DNA of 64,000 nucleotides from Nocardia crassostreae (GTDB taxonomy: Bacteria > Actinomycetota > Actinomycetes > Mycobacteriales > Mycobacteriaceae), in the NCBI RefSeq assembly GCF_001613405.1, contig NZ_BDCH01000002.1, positions 1-64,000 on the forward strand, given 5' to 3'. This document shows, piece by piece, positions 26,467 to 35,226 of the stretch (position 1 is the stretch's first letter; every line of letters begins with the position of its first letter). The notes under the pieces are model-generated. The model worked only from the letters and a program-made list of their open reading frames with translations, was not told the DNA's origin and searched no databases. The translations under genes and the position numbers were made by a program.

Positions 26467-27605
26467 CAGAACCTCACCCTCGGATCGATCATGGCCACCA
26501 CCAGGTCGACCACGAAGCTCATGACCGCGACGACCAGCGCGATGAACGCGACGATGCCCTGCACCGCCATGAAGTCGCGGGCCGAGAGGTACTGCGCGAG
26601 CTGGTAGCCGAGCCCCTTCCATTCGAAGGTGGTCTCGGTGAGCACCGCGCCGCCCAGCATCATGGCGATGTACATGCCCATGACGGTGACGACGGGAATG
26701 AGCGAGTTACGGAATGCGTGCCGCCCCACCACGACTCGCTTGGACAGCCCGCGCGCCCGGGCGGCGTCGACATAGCCCGCCCGCAGCGTCTGGAGCAGGT
26801 TGATGCGCACCAGGCGCAGGAACACACCGGCGGTGAGCAGACCGAGCGCCACTGCGGGCAGTACGGCATGCTTCAGCACGTCCATCAGATAGCCGGGATC
26901 GCCGTAGAGGATGGCGTCCACGATCATGATGTTGGTCTTGGGCGACACATTGTTCAGCGCCAGTTCCACATGGGTGCTGGCGCGACCGGCGACCGGCAGC
27001 CAGCCCAGCTGCACCGAGAACACCAGCTTGAGCAGCATGCCGACGAAGAACACCGGCGCCGCGTAGGCCAGGATGGCGAAGGTGCGCAGGCCGACGTCGG
27101 CGGCCGTATCCCGGTGCGTGGCAGCGTATCTGCCCAGCGGGATGCCGACCGCGAAGGCGACCAGCAGAGCCCAGAGCACCAGCTCCAGGGTGGCCGCGCC
27201 GTAGGTCATGATGACATCGCCGACGGCCCGATTGTCCTGTGTGCGAACGAAATCGCCGCGCAGCAGCCCGGACAGGTACTCCCAGTACTGGGTCAGGATG
27301 GGCCGGTTGAGTCCGGCGGCCTCCTTGCGCTCTTCGATCTGATCGGCGGTCAGCCGCCCGCCCATGGCGGCGGTGATGGGATCGCCGACCACGCGCATGA
27401 GGAAGAACACGATGGTCACCAGGATCCAGGTGGTGGGCACGATGAGCAGTGCCCGGATCCCCAGATAGCGCAGCAGCGCGTTGTATCGAGATCCGCTGCC
27501 GCGCGGCGATTTCCGCCGCCTGGCCGATGTTTCCGGCTGGTCCGCAGGCACCTCGGTGCCCGAGCGGGCCGGGGTCACCGGCCCGCTCGACTCGATGGTG
27601 GTCAC
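26466..27605 (-). CDS. Peptide ABC transporter permease (DppB-like), copy 1
   Basis: A 379-residue permease. After a polar N-terminus of about 50 residues comes TM1 (ALLIVPTTWILVTIVFFLMR), then the usual DppB layout with the coupling loop DAARARGLSKRVVVGRHAFRNSLIP. The GTG start overlaps the binding-protein stop (TAGTG), so the operon is tightly coupled. The paralogue at 32292-33410 is very similar from TM1 on. Pairs with the DppC-like subunit to form the membrane channel. Confidence 0.94.
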   Translation of the reverse strand: MTTIESSGPVTPARSGTEVPADQPETSARRRKSPRGSGSRYNALLRYLGIRALLIVPTTWILVTIVFFLMRVVGDPITAAMGGRLTADQIEERKEAAGLNRPILTQYWEYLSGLLRGDFVRTQDNRAVGDVIMTYGAATLELVLWALLVAFAVGIPLGRYAATHRDTAADVGLRTFAILAYAAPVFFVGMLLKLVFSVQLGWLPVAGRASTHVELALNNVSPKTNIMIVDAILYGDPGYLMDVLKHAVLPAVALGLLTAGVFLRLVRINLLQTLRAGYVDAARARGLSKRVVVGRHAFRNSLIPVVTVMGMYIAMMLGGAVLTETTFEWKGLGYQLAQYLSARDFMAVQGIVAFIALVVAVMSFVVDLVVAMIDPRVRF

Positions 27606-29206
27606 TACTTGCTCAGCATCCCGTAGCGCAGCTTGGACGACAGGTCGAGGCTCTCGCCGACGCCCTGCACGTTCTTGCCCGCCACCGCGATCTGCTTACC
27701 GGTCAGCAGCGGCAGGATCGGGATGTGGTTCTGCGCCAGCTCGGTCTGCACCTGGGCCAGCAGCGCCTTGCGCTTGACCGGATCGGCCTCGGTGAGCTGC
27801 GCGGTGATCAGCGCGGTGACCTTGGGATCCTCGAAGTGCGACTGCAGCATGTTGTTCGGGGCGAAGAACGGGGTCAGGTAGTTGTCGGCGTCCGGGAAGT
27901 CCGGGAACCAGCCGAACTGGAAGACCGGGTAGCCGTCCTTGGCGCGTTCCTTCTGGTAGGTGACCCATTCGGTGGACTGCAGGTTCACCTGGAACAGGCC
28001 GGTGCCCTCCAGCTGGTTCTTGATGGCGGCGTACTCCTCGGAGGAGGTGCCGTAGTGGTCGGAGTTGTACTGCAGGTTCAGCTGGACCGGCGTGGTGAGT
28101 CCGGCGTCGCGCAGGTACTTGGCGGCGGCGTCCTTGTTCGGCTTCTCGCCGTAGGCGTCCTTGAACGCCTCGGTGGCGTCCGGGAAGACCTTGGGGACCG
28201 ACGAGTACACCGGGGTGTAGAGGTCCTTGTAGATGCCGGAGGCGAGCGCGGCGCGGTCGATGGAGGAGGCGAGCGCCTTGCGCACGGCCAGCTTCTGTGC
28301 CGGATCATTGCCGGGCATGGTGTTCAGGTTGAACACGATGTAGCGCAGCTCGCCGCCGGGGCCCTCGTGCACGGTCAGCGTGTCGTTGCCGCGCAGCGAG
28401 TCGATATCGGTGGGGGTCAGCGAGCGGTAGGCGATATCGATCGCGCCGTTCTGCACGTCCAGCTTGAGGTTGTCGCTGGAGGCGTAGTACTTGACCGAGA
28501 CGGTGTCGGACTTGGGCTTGCCCTGGATGCCGTTGTAGCCCGGGTTGGCCTTGTACTCGACGAGCTTGTTCTTGTCGTAGCTGCCGATAGTGTAGACGCC
28601 CGAGAACGGGTTGGCCTTGACGACCTCCTCATCGGAGATCGCCTTGTCGGCCGGGAAGCTCTTCTCGTCGACGATGTACCCGGCATTGGCCGACAGCGCC
28701 CCCGCGGCGAAGGTCTGGTCGTTGGCGACCTTCAGGGTGAAGTTCACGGTGCGCTCGTCGACCGCGTCGGTCTTGGCCAGATTGCCGAGCAGCGAGGCCG
28801 GGCCATTGGGGTCGTTGATCTTCAGCATGCGGTCGAAGGAGAACTTGACGCTGTTGGCGGTCAACGGATTTCCATTGGCGAACTGCAGGCCCGGGCGCAG
28901 CGTGCAGGTGAACACGGTCGGCGCGGTGAATTCGCACTTCTCGGCGGCGTCCGGCATCGGGGCGGAGCCGCCCGCCGGGAAGTCGAGGAGAGTCTGGAAG
29001 ACCTGGGCCTGCACCTGCTTCGAACCATTGTCGTAGCTGGCGGCGGGGTCCAGGGCGAAGATCTTGTCGGTGGTGCCGAGGACGATGCCCGCGCCACCGG
29101 CGGCGTCTCCGGTGCGGCCCGCTCCACAGCCCGCGAGGGCGGCGACGGCGAGGGTGGCGATGCCGGCCGCGGCGATCTTCGTGGTCCGGCTCGTCGTTGA
29201 ACTCAT
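27605..29206 (-). CDS. Peptide-binding lipoprotein (DppA/OppA family), copy 1
   Basis: A 533-residue SBP_bac_5-type receptor. It has a lipoprotein signal peptide with LAGC (Cys27), then LGTTDKIFALDPAASYDNGS, and the family motif SFDRMLKINDPNGP. It should capture small peptides outside the membrane and hand them to the permeases. It heads the operon. The neighbouring copy at 33407-34993 has the same design with many substitutions, so the two probably differ in ligand preference. Confidence 0.94.
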   Translation of the reverse strand: MSSTTSRTTKIAAAGIATLAVAALAGCGAGRTGDAAGGAGIVLGTTDKIFALDPAASYDNGSKQVQAQVFQTLLDFPAGGSAPMPDAAEKCEFTAPTVFTCTLRPGLQFANGNPLTANSVKFSFDRMLKINDPNGPASLLGNLAKTDAVDERTVNFTLKVANDQTFAAGALSANAGYIVDEKSFPADKAISDEEVVKANPFSGVYTIGSYDKNKLVEYKANPGYNGIQGKPKSDTVSVKYYASSDNLKLDVQNGAIDIAYRSLTPTDIDSLRGNDTLTVHEGPGGELRYIVFNLNTMPGNDPAQKLAVRKALASSIDRAALASGIYKDLYTPVYSSVPKVFPDATEAFKDAYGEKPNKDAAAKYLRDAGLTTPVQLNLQYNSDHYGTSSEEYAAIKNQLEGTGLFQVNLQSTEWVTYQKERAKDGYPVFQFGWFPDFPDADNYLTPFFAPNNMLQSHFEDPKVTALITAQLTEADPVKRKALLAQVQTELAQNHIPILPLLTGKQIAVAGKNVQGVGESLDLSSKLRYGMLSK

Positions 29207-29519
29207 GGATAACCCAACTCTCGAACGCGCGCCGGGCTCTCACGGACAGCATGGGGGTTCACCCGTCTGCCCGCCCGGCGTCAAGCTAACTTTGCGCGCA
29301 GTTAACCAGATAAAATGTTTCCGTTGTGTTTCCAAATCTCATTTAGACATAATTTTCAAGAATGCTTGCGGTCAGGTGTCCAGATGCCCTAGATTCCGAC
29401 GATTGGCAGTTCAGACTGCTCTTCTGGACAGTGAGGATCTCACCAATTGGTAGTAACTAAGCATTAACAAAGGCTGCGCCCGGTTTTCCGGACGCAGCCT
29501 TCGTATCGAACAGGTTTTG
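29207..29519. promoter_or_regulatory. AT-rich spacer: promoter region of copy 1 and 3' end of copy 2
   Basis: This 313-bp gap has no supported gene. The part next to copy 1 (29283-29370) is notably AT-rich and is the likely promoter of its operon. TGTCCAGA (29377-29384) and TCTGGACA (29423-29430) form an inverted repeat of unknown use. AAGGCTGCG/CGCAGCCTT (29470-29501) is a 9-bp stem extended by CCGG/CCGG around TTTT, probably the terminator of the copy-2 operon. Confidence 0.5.
29470..29501 (-). terminator. Hairpin after the copy-2 peptide transporter operon
   Basis: AAGGCTGCG-C-CCGG-TTTT-CCGG-A-CGCAGCCTT: 13 paired bases with one internal mismatch. It lies 18 bp past the last stop of the operon. 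No clear T-tract follows on the - strand. Confidence 0.6.
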
Positions 29520-31304
29520 CTAGGCCGAACGGTCCTCCGCGAACAGCGCCGCGTGCTCCGCGCGCCGCCGCCGCTGCTCGACCGGATCGGGCACCGGCAC
29601 CGCCGCCACCAATCGCTGCGTGTACTCCTGGGTGGGATGCCGCAGGATCTCGTCGCGGGTGCCCTGTTCCACCACCGCGCCCCGGCACAGCACCGCGATG
29701 CGATCGGCGAGCTGATCCACCACGGCCAGGTCGTGACTGATGAACAGACAGGCCCAGCCGCATTCGCGCTGCAACTGCGCGAAGAGCTCGAGCACCTTGG
29801 CCTGCACCGACACATCCAGGGCGCTGGTGGGCTCGTCGGCAATGAGCAGATCGGGATTGAGCACCAGCGCCCGCGCCAGGCTCACCCGCTGCCGCTGCCC
29901 GCCGGACAGTTCGTGCGGGTAGCGCTTGGCGGTGTCGGCGGGCAGCTGCACATCGTCGAGCATGTGCTGGACCCGGTCACGGACCGCCGTGCCATTGGCG
30001 GCGCGGTGCACGATCAGCGGTTCGGCCACGCAATCGCCCACGGTGAGAAGGGGATTCAGCGAGGTCGCCGGATCCTGGAAGACGAAGCCCAGCCGCTACC
30101 GGATGGGCCGCATCCGCTTCTCGCTCAGCCGCGCGATATCGGTGCCGAGCACCCGCACCGATCCGGTGGTCACCTTCTGCAGTCCGGCGGCGCAGCGGCC
30201 GATGGTGGACTTGCCGGAACCGGATTCGCCGACCAGGCCCAGGGTTTCACCGCGGGCGATGGTCAGGGTGACCTCGTCGACCGCCCGGAAGGACGAGCGT
30301 CCGATCCCGCCCGCGAACTCCACCACCAGATCCGCGATATCGAGCACCGGCGTACCGGCCGACACCTCCAGTTCCGTTGCGGCGGTGGCGAGTTCGATGG
30401 GCTGGCTCTTGACTAGCACGGAGGCGGGCGCTTCCGGCTCGGCGGCCGCCGTATCCTCGGCGGCGACCACGTCCCGGATTCGCGACGCGCCCAGATGCGG
30501 CACGGCCGCCAGCAGCGCCCGGGTGTAGTCGTGCTGTGGATCGGCGAAAAGATCGTGCACGGGGGCGTTTTCGACGACCTTGCCCTCGCGCATGACCACC
30601 ACCCGGTCGGCGAGGTCGGCGACCACGCCCATATTGTGGGTGATGAGCACGATGGCGCTGCCGATGCGGTCCTTGAGATCGCGCAGCAGTTCCAGGATCT
30701 CGGCCTGCACGGTCACGTCGAGCGCCGTGGTCGGCTCGTCGGCGATGATCACCTTGGGTTCGCACGCAATGGCGATGGCGATCATGACGCGCTGCTTCTG
30801 CCCGCCCGAGAGCTGATGCGGGTAGTAGTCCACCCGATGCTCCGGATCGGGCAGCCCGAGCATGCGCAGCAGTTCGATGGCCCGCGCCCGGGCCGCCTTG
30901 CGGTTCATATCGCTGTGCGCCCGTAGGGCTTCCATGATCTGGAAGCCGACGGTGTAGAGCGCGTCCAGGGCCGAGCCCGGCTCCTGGAACACCATGGAGA
31001 TGGCCCCGCCGCGCAATGCGGTGAGTTCCTTCTCGCTCATGGATGTGATCTTGTCGCTGCCCAGGGTGACGGTGCCGCGCACGCTCGCGGTGCCCGGCAG
31101 CAGGCCCATGGCGGTGCGGGAGCTCACCGATTTACCGGAGCCGGATTCACCGATCACCGCGAGCACCTCGCCCGGGAACACCTCGTAGGACACCTTGCTG
31201 ACCGCGTAGACGGGCCCGGCATCGGTGGCGAAGGTGACGGACAGGGACTCGACCGACAGTGCGGGACGGGCCTTTTCGAGCGTCATGGGTGGCTTGTCAG
31301 TCAT
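29520..31304 (-). pseudogene. Fused peptide ABC transporter ATPase, copy 2, interrupted by an in-frame TAG
   Basis: Homologous along its whole length to the intact 565-residue ATPase at 23749-25446. Domain 1 is complete (GESGSGKS, LSGGQKQR, VIIADEPTTALD) and domain 2 starts normally (GESGSGKST), but codon 30098-30096 is TAG where the paralogue has Arg in RPLRRRFGF. The frame then continues intact (LGFVFQDPATSLNP, LSGGQRQR, LLIADEPTSALD) to 29520. The truncated product ends about 20 residues after the second Walker A. No frame change occurs. It may be a nonsense mutation, suppressed read-through, or a base-call error. ATG 31304 overlaps the DppC-like gene by 8 bp, as in copy 1. Confidence 0.85.
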
Positions 31305-32292
31305 CGCCCGCCTCCGCGTCCGCGCCATTGCCGTTGTTCACGCTGCGGCGTGAACGCAGGAGTGGATTGAGCACCTCGTTGAGGCCCTCGCCCACCAGGG
31401 TCATGCCGAGCACCGCGATCACGATGGCGATACCCGGGAAGATGCCCGTCCACCAGATGCCGTTGCCGACATCGCCGAGCGCCTTGTTGAGGTCGTATCC
31501 CCATTCGGCGGCCTGGGTGGGCTCGATGCCGAACCCCAGGAAGCCGAGACCCGCGAGGGTCAGGATCGCCTCCGCGCCATTGAGCGTGATGATCACCGGA
31601 AGCGACTGGGTGACATTGGCGAAGATGTGCCGCACCAGGATTCGCGCCGTGGACGCCCCGCTCACCCGGGCGGCGTCCACGTACGGCTCATGCTTGATGG
31701 CCACCGTCGCATTGCTCACCACGCGGAAGTACTGCGGGACGAAGATGACGGTAATGGCCACGGCCGCGGAGAACACACCGCCGAAGGCGCTGGACTCACC
31801 GCCCGCCACCACGATCGAGACCACGATGGCCAGCAGCAGCGACGGGAAGGCGTACATGGCGTCCATGAAGAGCACCAGCACCTTGTCCAGCCGCTTGCCG
31901 ACATAGCCGGAGATCAGGCCCAGCGGCACGCCCACGAACAGCGAGAGCACCAGCGACAGCGCGATGACCATGAGCGCGGTGCGGGCGCCGAAGATGACGC
32001 GGGAGAGCACATCCTCGCCGCGCACCGAGGTGCCGAACCAGTGTTCGGCCGACGGCGCCTGCTGACGCACGAAATCCACGCCGTCGGCGGAGATCTGGGC
32101 GACCCCGTAGGGCGCCAGCAGCGGCGCGAACACCGCCACGAGGATGAACAGCCCGACAATGCCCAGGCCCAGCAGCAGGGTGGCCCGCTGCAGGCCCGAG
32201 GACATGCCGACGACCCGCAGGCCCGGTATGCCGCGCCGCTTCGGAACGACCGGCAGCACAACGGGTTCGGTGACGACTTCCGGTGCGACCAT
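31297..32292 (-). CDS. Peptide ABC transporter permease (DppC-like), copy 2
   Basis: A 331-residue intact permease. It has TM1 near residues 30-55, the periplasmic segment FVRQQAPSAEHWFGTSVRGED, then five more segments with the coupling loop DAARVSGASTARILVRHIFANV. It is the reference used to see the frameshift in copy 1. Start overlaps the DppB-like stop (TGATG). The C-terminal tail RRSVNNGNGADAEAGDD is polar and variable. Confidence 0.94.
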   Translation of the reverse strand: MVAPEVVTEPVVLPVVPKRRGIPGLRVVGMSSGLQRATLLLGLGIVGLFILVAVFAPLLAPYGVAQISADGVDFVRQQAPSAEHWFGTSVRGEDVLSRVIFGARTALMVIALSLVLSLFVGVPLGLISGYVGKRLDKVLVLFMDAMYAFPSLLLAIVVSIVVAGGESSAFGGVFSAAVAITVIFVPQYFRVVSNATVAIKHEPYVDAARVSGASTARILVRHIFANVTQSLPVIITLNGAEAILTLAGLGFLGFGIEPTQAAEWGYDLNKALGDVGNGIWWTGIFPGIAIVIAVLGMTLVGEGLNEVLNPLLRSRRSVNNGNGADAEAGDD

Positions 32293-33410
32293 CAGAACCT
32301 CACCCTCGGGTCGATCATGGCGACGACCACGTCCACCACGAAGCTCATGACCGCGACCACCAGCGCGATGAAGACCACGATGCCCTGCACCGCCATGAAG
32401 TCACGCTGGGTCAGGTACACCGCGAGCTGATTGCCGAGCCCCTTCCATTCGAAGGTGCGCTCGGTGAGCACCGCGCCGCCCAGCATGGTGGCGATATAGA
32501 GGCCCATGACCGTCACCACCGGAATGAGCGCATTGCGGAAGGCGTGCCGTCCGATGACCGCGCGCCGGGACAGCCCGCGGGCGCGGGCGGCGTCCACGTA
32601 ATCGCTGCGCAGGGTCTGGATGAGATTGATCCGCACCAGGCGCAGAAATACGCCCGCGGTGAGCAATCCGAGCGAGATGGCCGGGAGCACAGCGTGTTTC
32701 AGCACATCGACCAGATATCCGGTATCGCCGTACAGGATGGCGTCGACGATCATGATGTTGGTCTTGGGCGAGACGTGCTGCAGCGCCAGCTCCACATTGG
32801 TGCTGGCCCGGCCATTGGCGGGCAGCCAGCCCAGCTTCACCGCGAAGACGAGCTTGAGCAGCAGGCCGACGAAGAACACCGGCGCCGCGTAGGCCAGCGT
32901 GCCGAACAGCCGCAGGCCGACGTCGGCGGCCTGATCACGATGGGTGGCGGCGTAGCGGCCCAGCGGTACGCCCACCGCGAAGGCCACCACCAGCGCGTAG
33001 AAGACCAGTTCCAGGGTGGCCGCGCCGTAGGTGATGATGACGTCGCTGACCGGCCGCCTGTCCTGGGTATAGCCGAAATCGCCCTGCAGCAGATTGGTGA
33101 TGTACTCCCAATACTGCACGTGCAGTGGACGATTCAGTCCGGCGGCCTCCTTGCGGGCCTCGATCTGGTCGGCCGGGAGGCGACCGCCCATGGCGGCGCT
33201 GATCGGATCGCCGACCACCCGCATGAGCACGAACACCGTGGTCACCAGAATCCAGGTGGTGACCGGAATGAGGGCCAGCCGCACCCCCAGGTAGCGCAGC
33301 AGCGCACCGTAGCGGGAGTCGGCGCCCGGAATCTTGATTCGGTTGAGGGACAGTTGGTTCCGAGGCGAGCGGGCCGGGGCGTCCGGCCCGCTCTTCAGCG
33401 ACGGGGTCAC
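32292..33410 (-). CDS. Peptide ABC transporter permease (DppB-like), copy 2
   Basis: A 372-residue permease with TM1 in LALIPVTTWILVTTVFVLMR and coupling loop DAARARGLSRRAVIGRHAFRNALIP. It is nearly collinear with copy 1; the N-terminal 45 residues differ most. Its start overlaps the binding-protein stop by 4 bp. It should form the channel with the DppC-like subunit beside it. Confidence 0.94.
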   Translation of the reverse strand: MTPSLKSGPDAPARSPRNQLSLNRIKIPGADSRYGALLRYLGVRLALIPVTTWILVTTVFVLMRVVGDPISAAMGGRLPADQIEARKEAAGLNRPLHVQYWEYITNLLQGDFGYTQDRRPVSDVIITYGAATLELVFYALVVAFAVGVPLGRYAATHRDQAADVGLRLFGTLAYAAPVFFVGLLLKLVFAVKLGWLPANGRASTNVELALQHVSPKTNIMIVDAILYGDTGYLVDVLKHAVLPAISLGLLTAGVFLRLVRINLIQTLRSDYVDAARARGLSRRAVIGRHAFRNALIPVVTVMGLYIATMLGGAVLTERTFEWKGLGNQLAVYLTQRDFMAVQGIVVFIALVVAVMSFVVDVVVAMIDPRVRF

Positions 33411-34993
33411 TTGCTCAGGACGCCGTACCGGAACTTGAACGACGCGTCGAGGGTGCTGGGAACGCCCTGGACCTCGGGGCGGGACACCGCGATGGACTTA
33501 CCGGACAGCAGCGGGAGCATGGAGATGTGGTTGGCGGCCAGATCCTTCTGCACCTGCGCGAGAATGGTCGCCCGCTTGGCGGGATCGGCCTCGACGGTCT
33601 CCGCCGTCAGCTGCGCCGTAATGGCCGGATCCTCGAAGTGGTTCTCCAGGAAGTTGTTCGGCGCGAAGAACGGGGTCAGGTAGTTGTCCGGATCCGGGAA
33701 GTCCGGGAACCAGCCCAGCTGATACAGCGGGTAGGTGTCCTGGACGCGCTCGTCCTGGTAGGTGACCCATTCGGTGGACTGCAGGTTGACCTTGAACAGG
33801 CCGGTGCCCTCCAGCTGCGCCTTGATGGCCGCGTACTCCTCGGAGGAGGAGCCGCCGTAGTGATCCGGGTTGTACTGCAGGTTCAGCGTGACGGGGGCGG
33901 TCACCCCGGCGTCGGCGAGGAACTTGGCGGCCGCGTCCTTGTTGGGCTTGGCGCCGTAGATCTCCTTGTAGGGCTCGGTCGCACCGGTGAGGCCCTGCGG
34001 GATGGAGGAATAGGCCGGGTTGTAGGTGCCCTGGTAGACGCTCTGGCTCAGCGCCTCGCGGTCCACGCTGGAGGCGATGGCCTTGCGCACGGCCAGCTTT
34101 TGGGCCGGATCGTTGCCGGGCATGGTGTTCAGGTTGAACACGATGTAGCGCAGCTCGCCGCCCGGACCGTCGTGCACCTTGACCTTGGAATCGTTGCGCA
34201 GCGCCGCGATATCGGTGGGCGAGAGCGACCGGTAGGCCACATCGATCGCGCCGTTCTGGATATCGAGCTTCATATTCTCCGGCGACTCGTAGTATTTCGC
34301 GGAGACGGTGTCGGACTTGGGCGCGCCCAGCAGGCCGTTGTAGTCCTTGTTGGCCTTGTATTCGACCAGCTTGTTCTTGTCGTAGCTGGTGATGTCGAAG
34401 GGCCCGGAGAACGGATGCGCCTTCACCACTTCCTCATCGGGCAGCACCTTGTCGGCCGGGAAGGACTTCTCGTCGATGAGGACCCCGGCCTGGGTGGGCA
34501 GGATTGCCGGGAAGGTCTGGTCGTTGGCCACCTTCAGCGTGAAATTGACCGTCAGGTCGTCGACGACCTCGGTCTTGGCGAGGTTGTTCAGCAGCACGGC
34601 CGGGCCATTGGGGTCGTTGATGCCCAGCATCCGGTCGAAGGAGAACTTGACGCTCTTGGCGGTCAACGGATTCCCGTTGACGAACTTCAGGCCCGACTTC
34701 AGCTTGCACTGATACACCGTCGGTGAGGTGAACGAGCACTTCTCGGCCGCATCCGGTTTGGGGGTGGCGTCGCCCGGTGCGAAGTTCAAAAGGTACTGAT
34801 ACACCTGGGTTTCCACGGCGAGCGACCCATTGTCGTACGCGGCGGCGGGGTCCAGGGCGAAGATCCGGTCGGTGGTGCCGACGACCAAGCCGCCGCCCAC
34901 TCCCCCGTCCCCTGTTCGGCCCGACCCACAGCCCGCTAGCGCCGCGACCGTCAACCCAACTACACCTACAACTGCAACGCTTCTCTTGCGCAT
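33407..34993 (-). CDS. Peptide-binding lipoprotein (DppA/OppA family), copy 2
   Basis: A 528-residue receptor with signal peptide MRKRSVAVVGVVGLTVAALA and lipid-anchor Cys22 (LAGC). It shares VGTTDRIFALDPAA and SFDRMLGINDPNGP with copy 1. ATG 34993 is chosen because it begins a textbook lipoprotein signal; the frame extends to 35092 but that stretch is not signal-like. It heads the second operon. A palindrome at 35121-35137 lies in the upstream region. Confidence 0.93.
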   Translation of the reverse strand: MRKRSVAVVGVVGLTVAALAGCGSGRTGDGGVGGGLVVGTTDRIFALDPAAAYDNGSLAVETQVYQYLLNFAPGDATPKPDAAEKCSFTSPTVYQCKLKSGLKFVNGNPLTAKSVKFSFDRMLGINDPNGPAVLLNNLAKTEVVDDLTVNFTLKVANDQTFPAILPTQAGVLIDEKSFPADKVLPDEEVVKAHPFSGPFDITSYDKNKLVEYKANKDYNGLLGAPKSDTVSAKYYESPENMKLDIQNGAIDVAYRSLSPTDIAALRNDSKVKVHDGPGGELRYIVFNLNTMPGNDPAQKLAVRKAIASSVDREALSQSVYQGTYNPAYSSIPQGLTGATEPYKEIYGAKPNKDAAAKFLADAGVTAPVTLNLQYNPDHYGGSSSEEYAAIKAQLEGTGLFKVNLQSTEWVTYQDERVQDTYPLYQLGWFPDFPDPDNYLTPFFAPNNFLENHFEDPAITAQLTAETVEADPAKRATILAQVQKDLAANHISMLPLLSGKSIAVSRPEVQGVPSTLDASFKFRYGVLSK

Positions 34994-35120
34994 GCCTGTC
35001 CTGCTCTCGAAACGTGGTGCGCGCGTCCGGATCACGGACAGCGGAGCACCACGATGGACTTCGTCTGGCTGGGCACAGTATCGACGCGCCATTGCCGATA
35101 TGTTGCGTTTACGAACAAAC

Positions 35121-35137
35121 TGACAATTTTTTTGTCA
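35121..35137. promoter_or_regulatory. Palindrome TGACAA-N5-TTGTCA upstream of peptide transporter copy 2
   Basis: A 6-bp inverted repeat around a T-run, 128 bp before the receptor gene, in an AT-rich patch. On the - strand the TTGTCA arm could serve as a -35 with a CATAT-like -10 some 17-18 bp on. Operator and promoter roles are both possible. The rest of 34994-35193 shows no gene. Confidence 0.4.
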
Positions 35138-35193
35138 CGTACACAACAGGGCCAATGTCGCAAGTGCGCCACAATATTTCCCCCGAAAACACG

Positions 35194-35226
35194 AGCGCCC
35201 GCCCGCGTTTTCCGCGGGCGGGCGCT
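35194..35226 (-). terminator. Intrinsic terminator of purF
   Basis: AGCGCCCGCCCGCG and CGCGGGCGGGCGCT form a 14-bp perfect stem with a TTTTC loop. On the - strand CGTGTTTTCGGG follows, giving a short T-run. It overlaps the purF stop codon. Confidence 0.75.

Noticed and set aside
23749..35092. The two peptide transporter operons as an assembly duplication
   Set aside because: The copies differ throughout at the nucleotide and protein level, including signal peptides and N-termini, so they are true paralogues.
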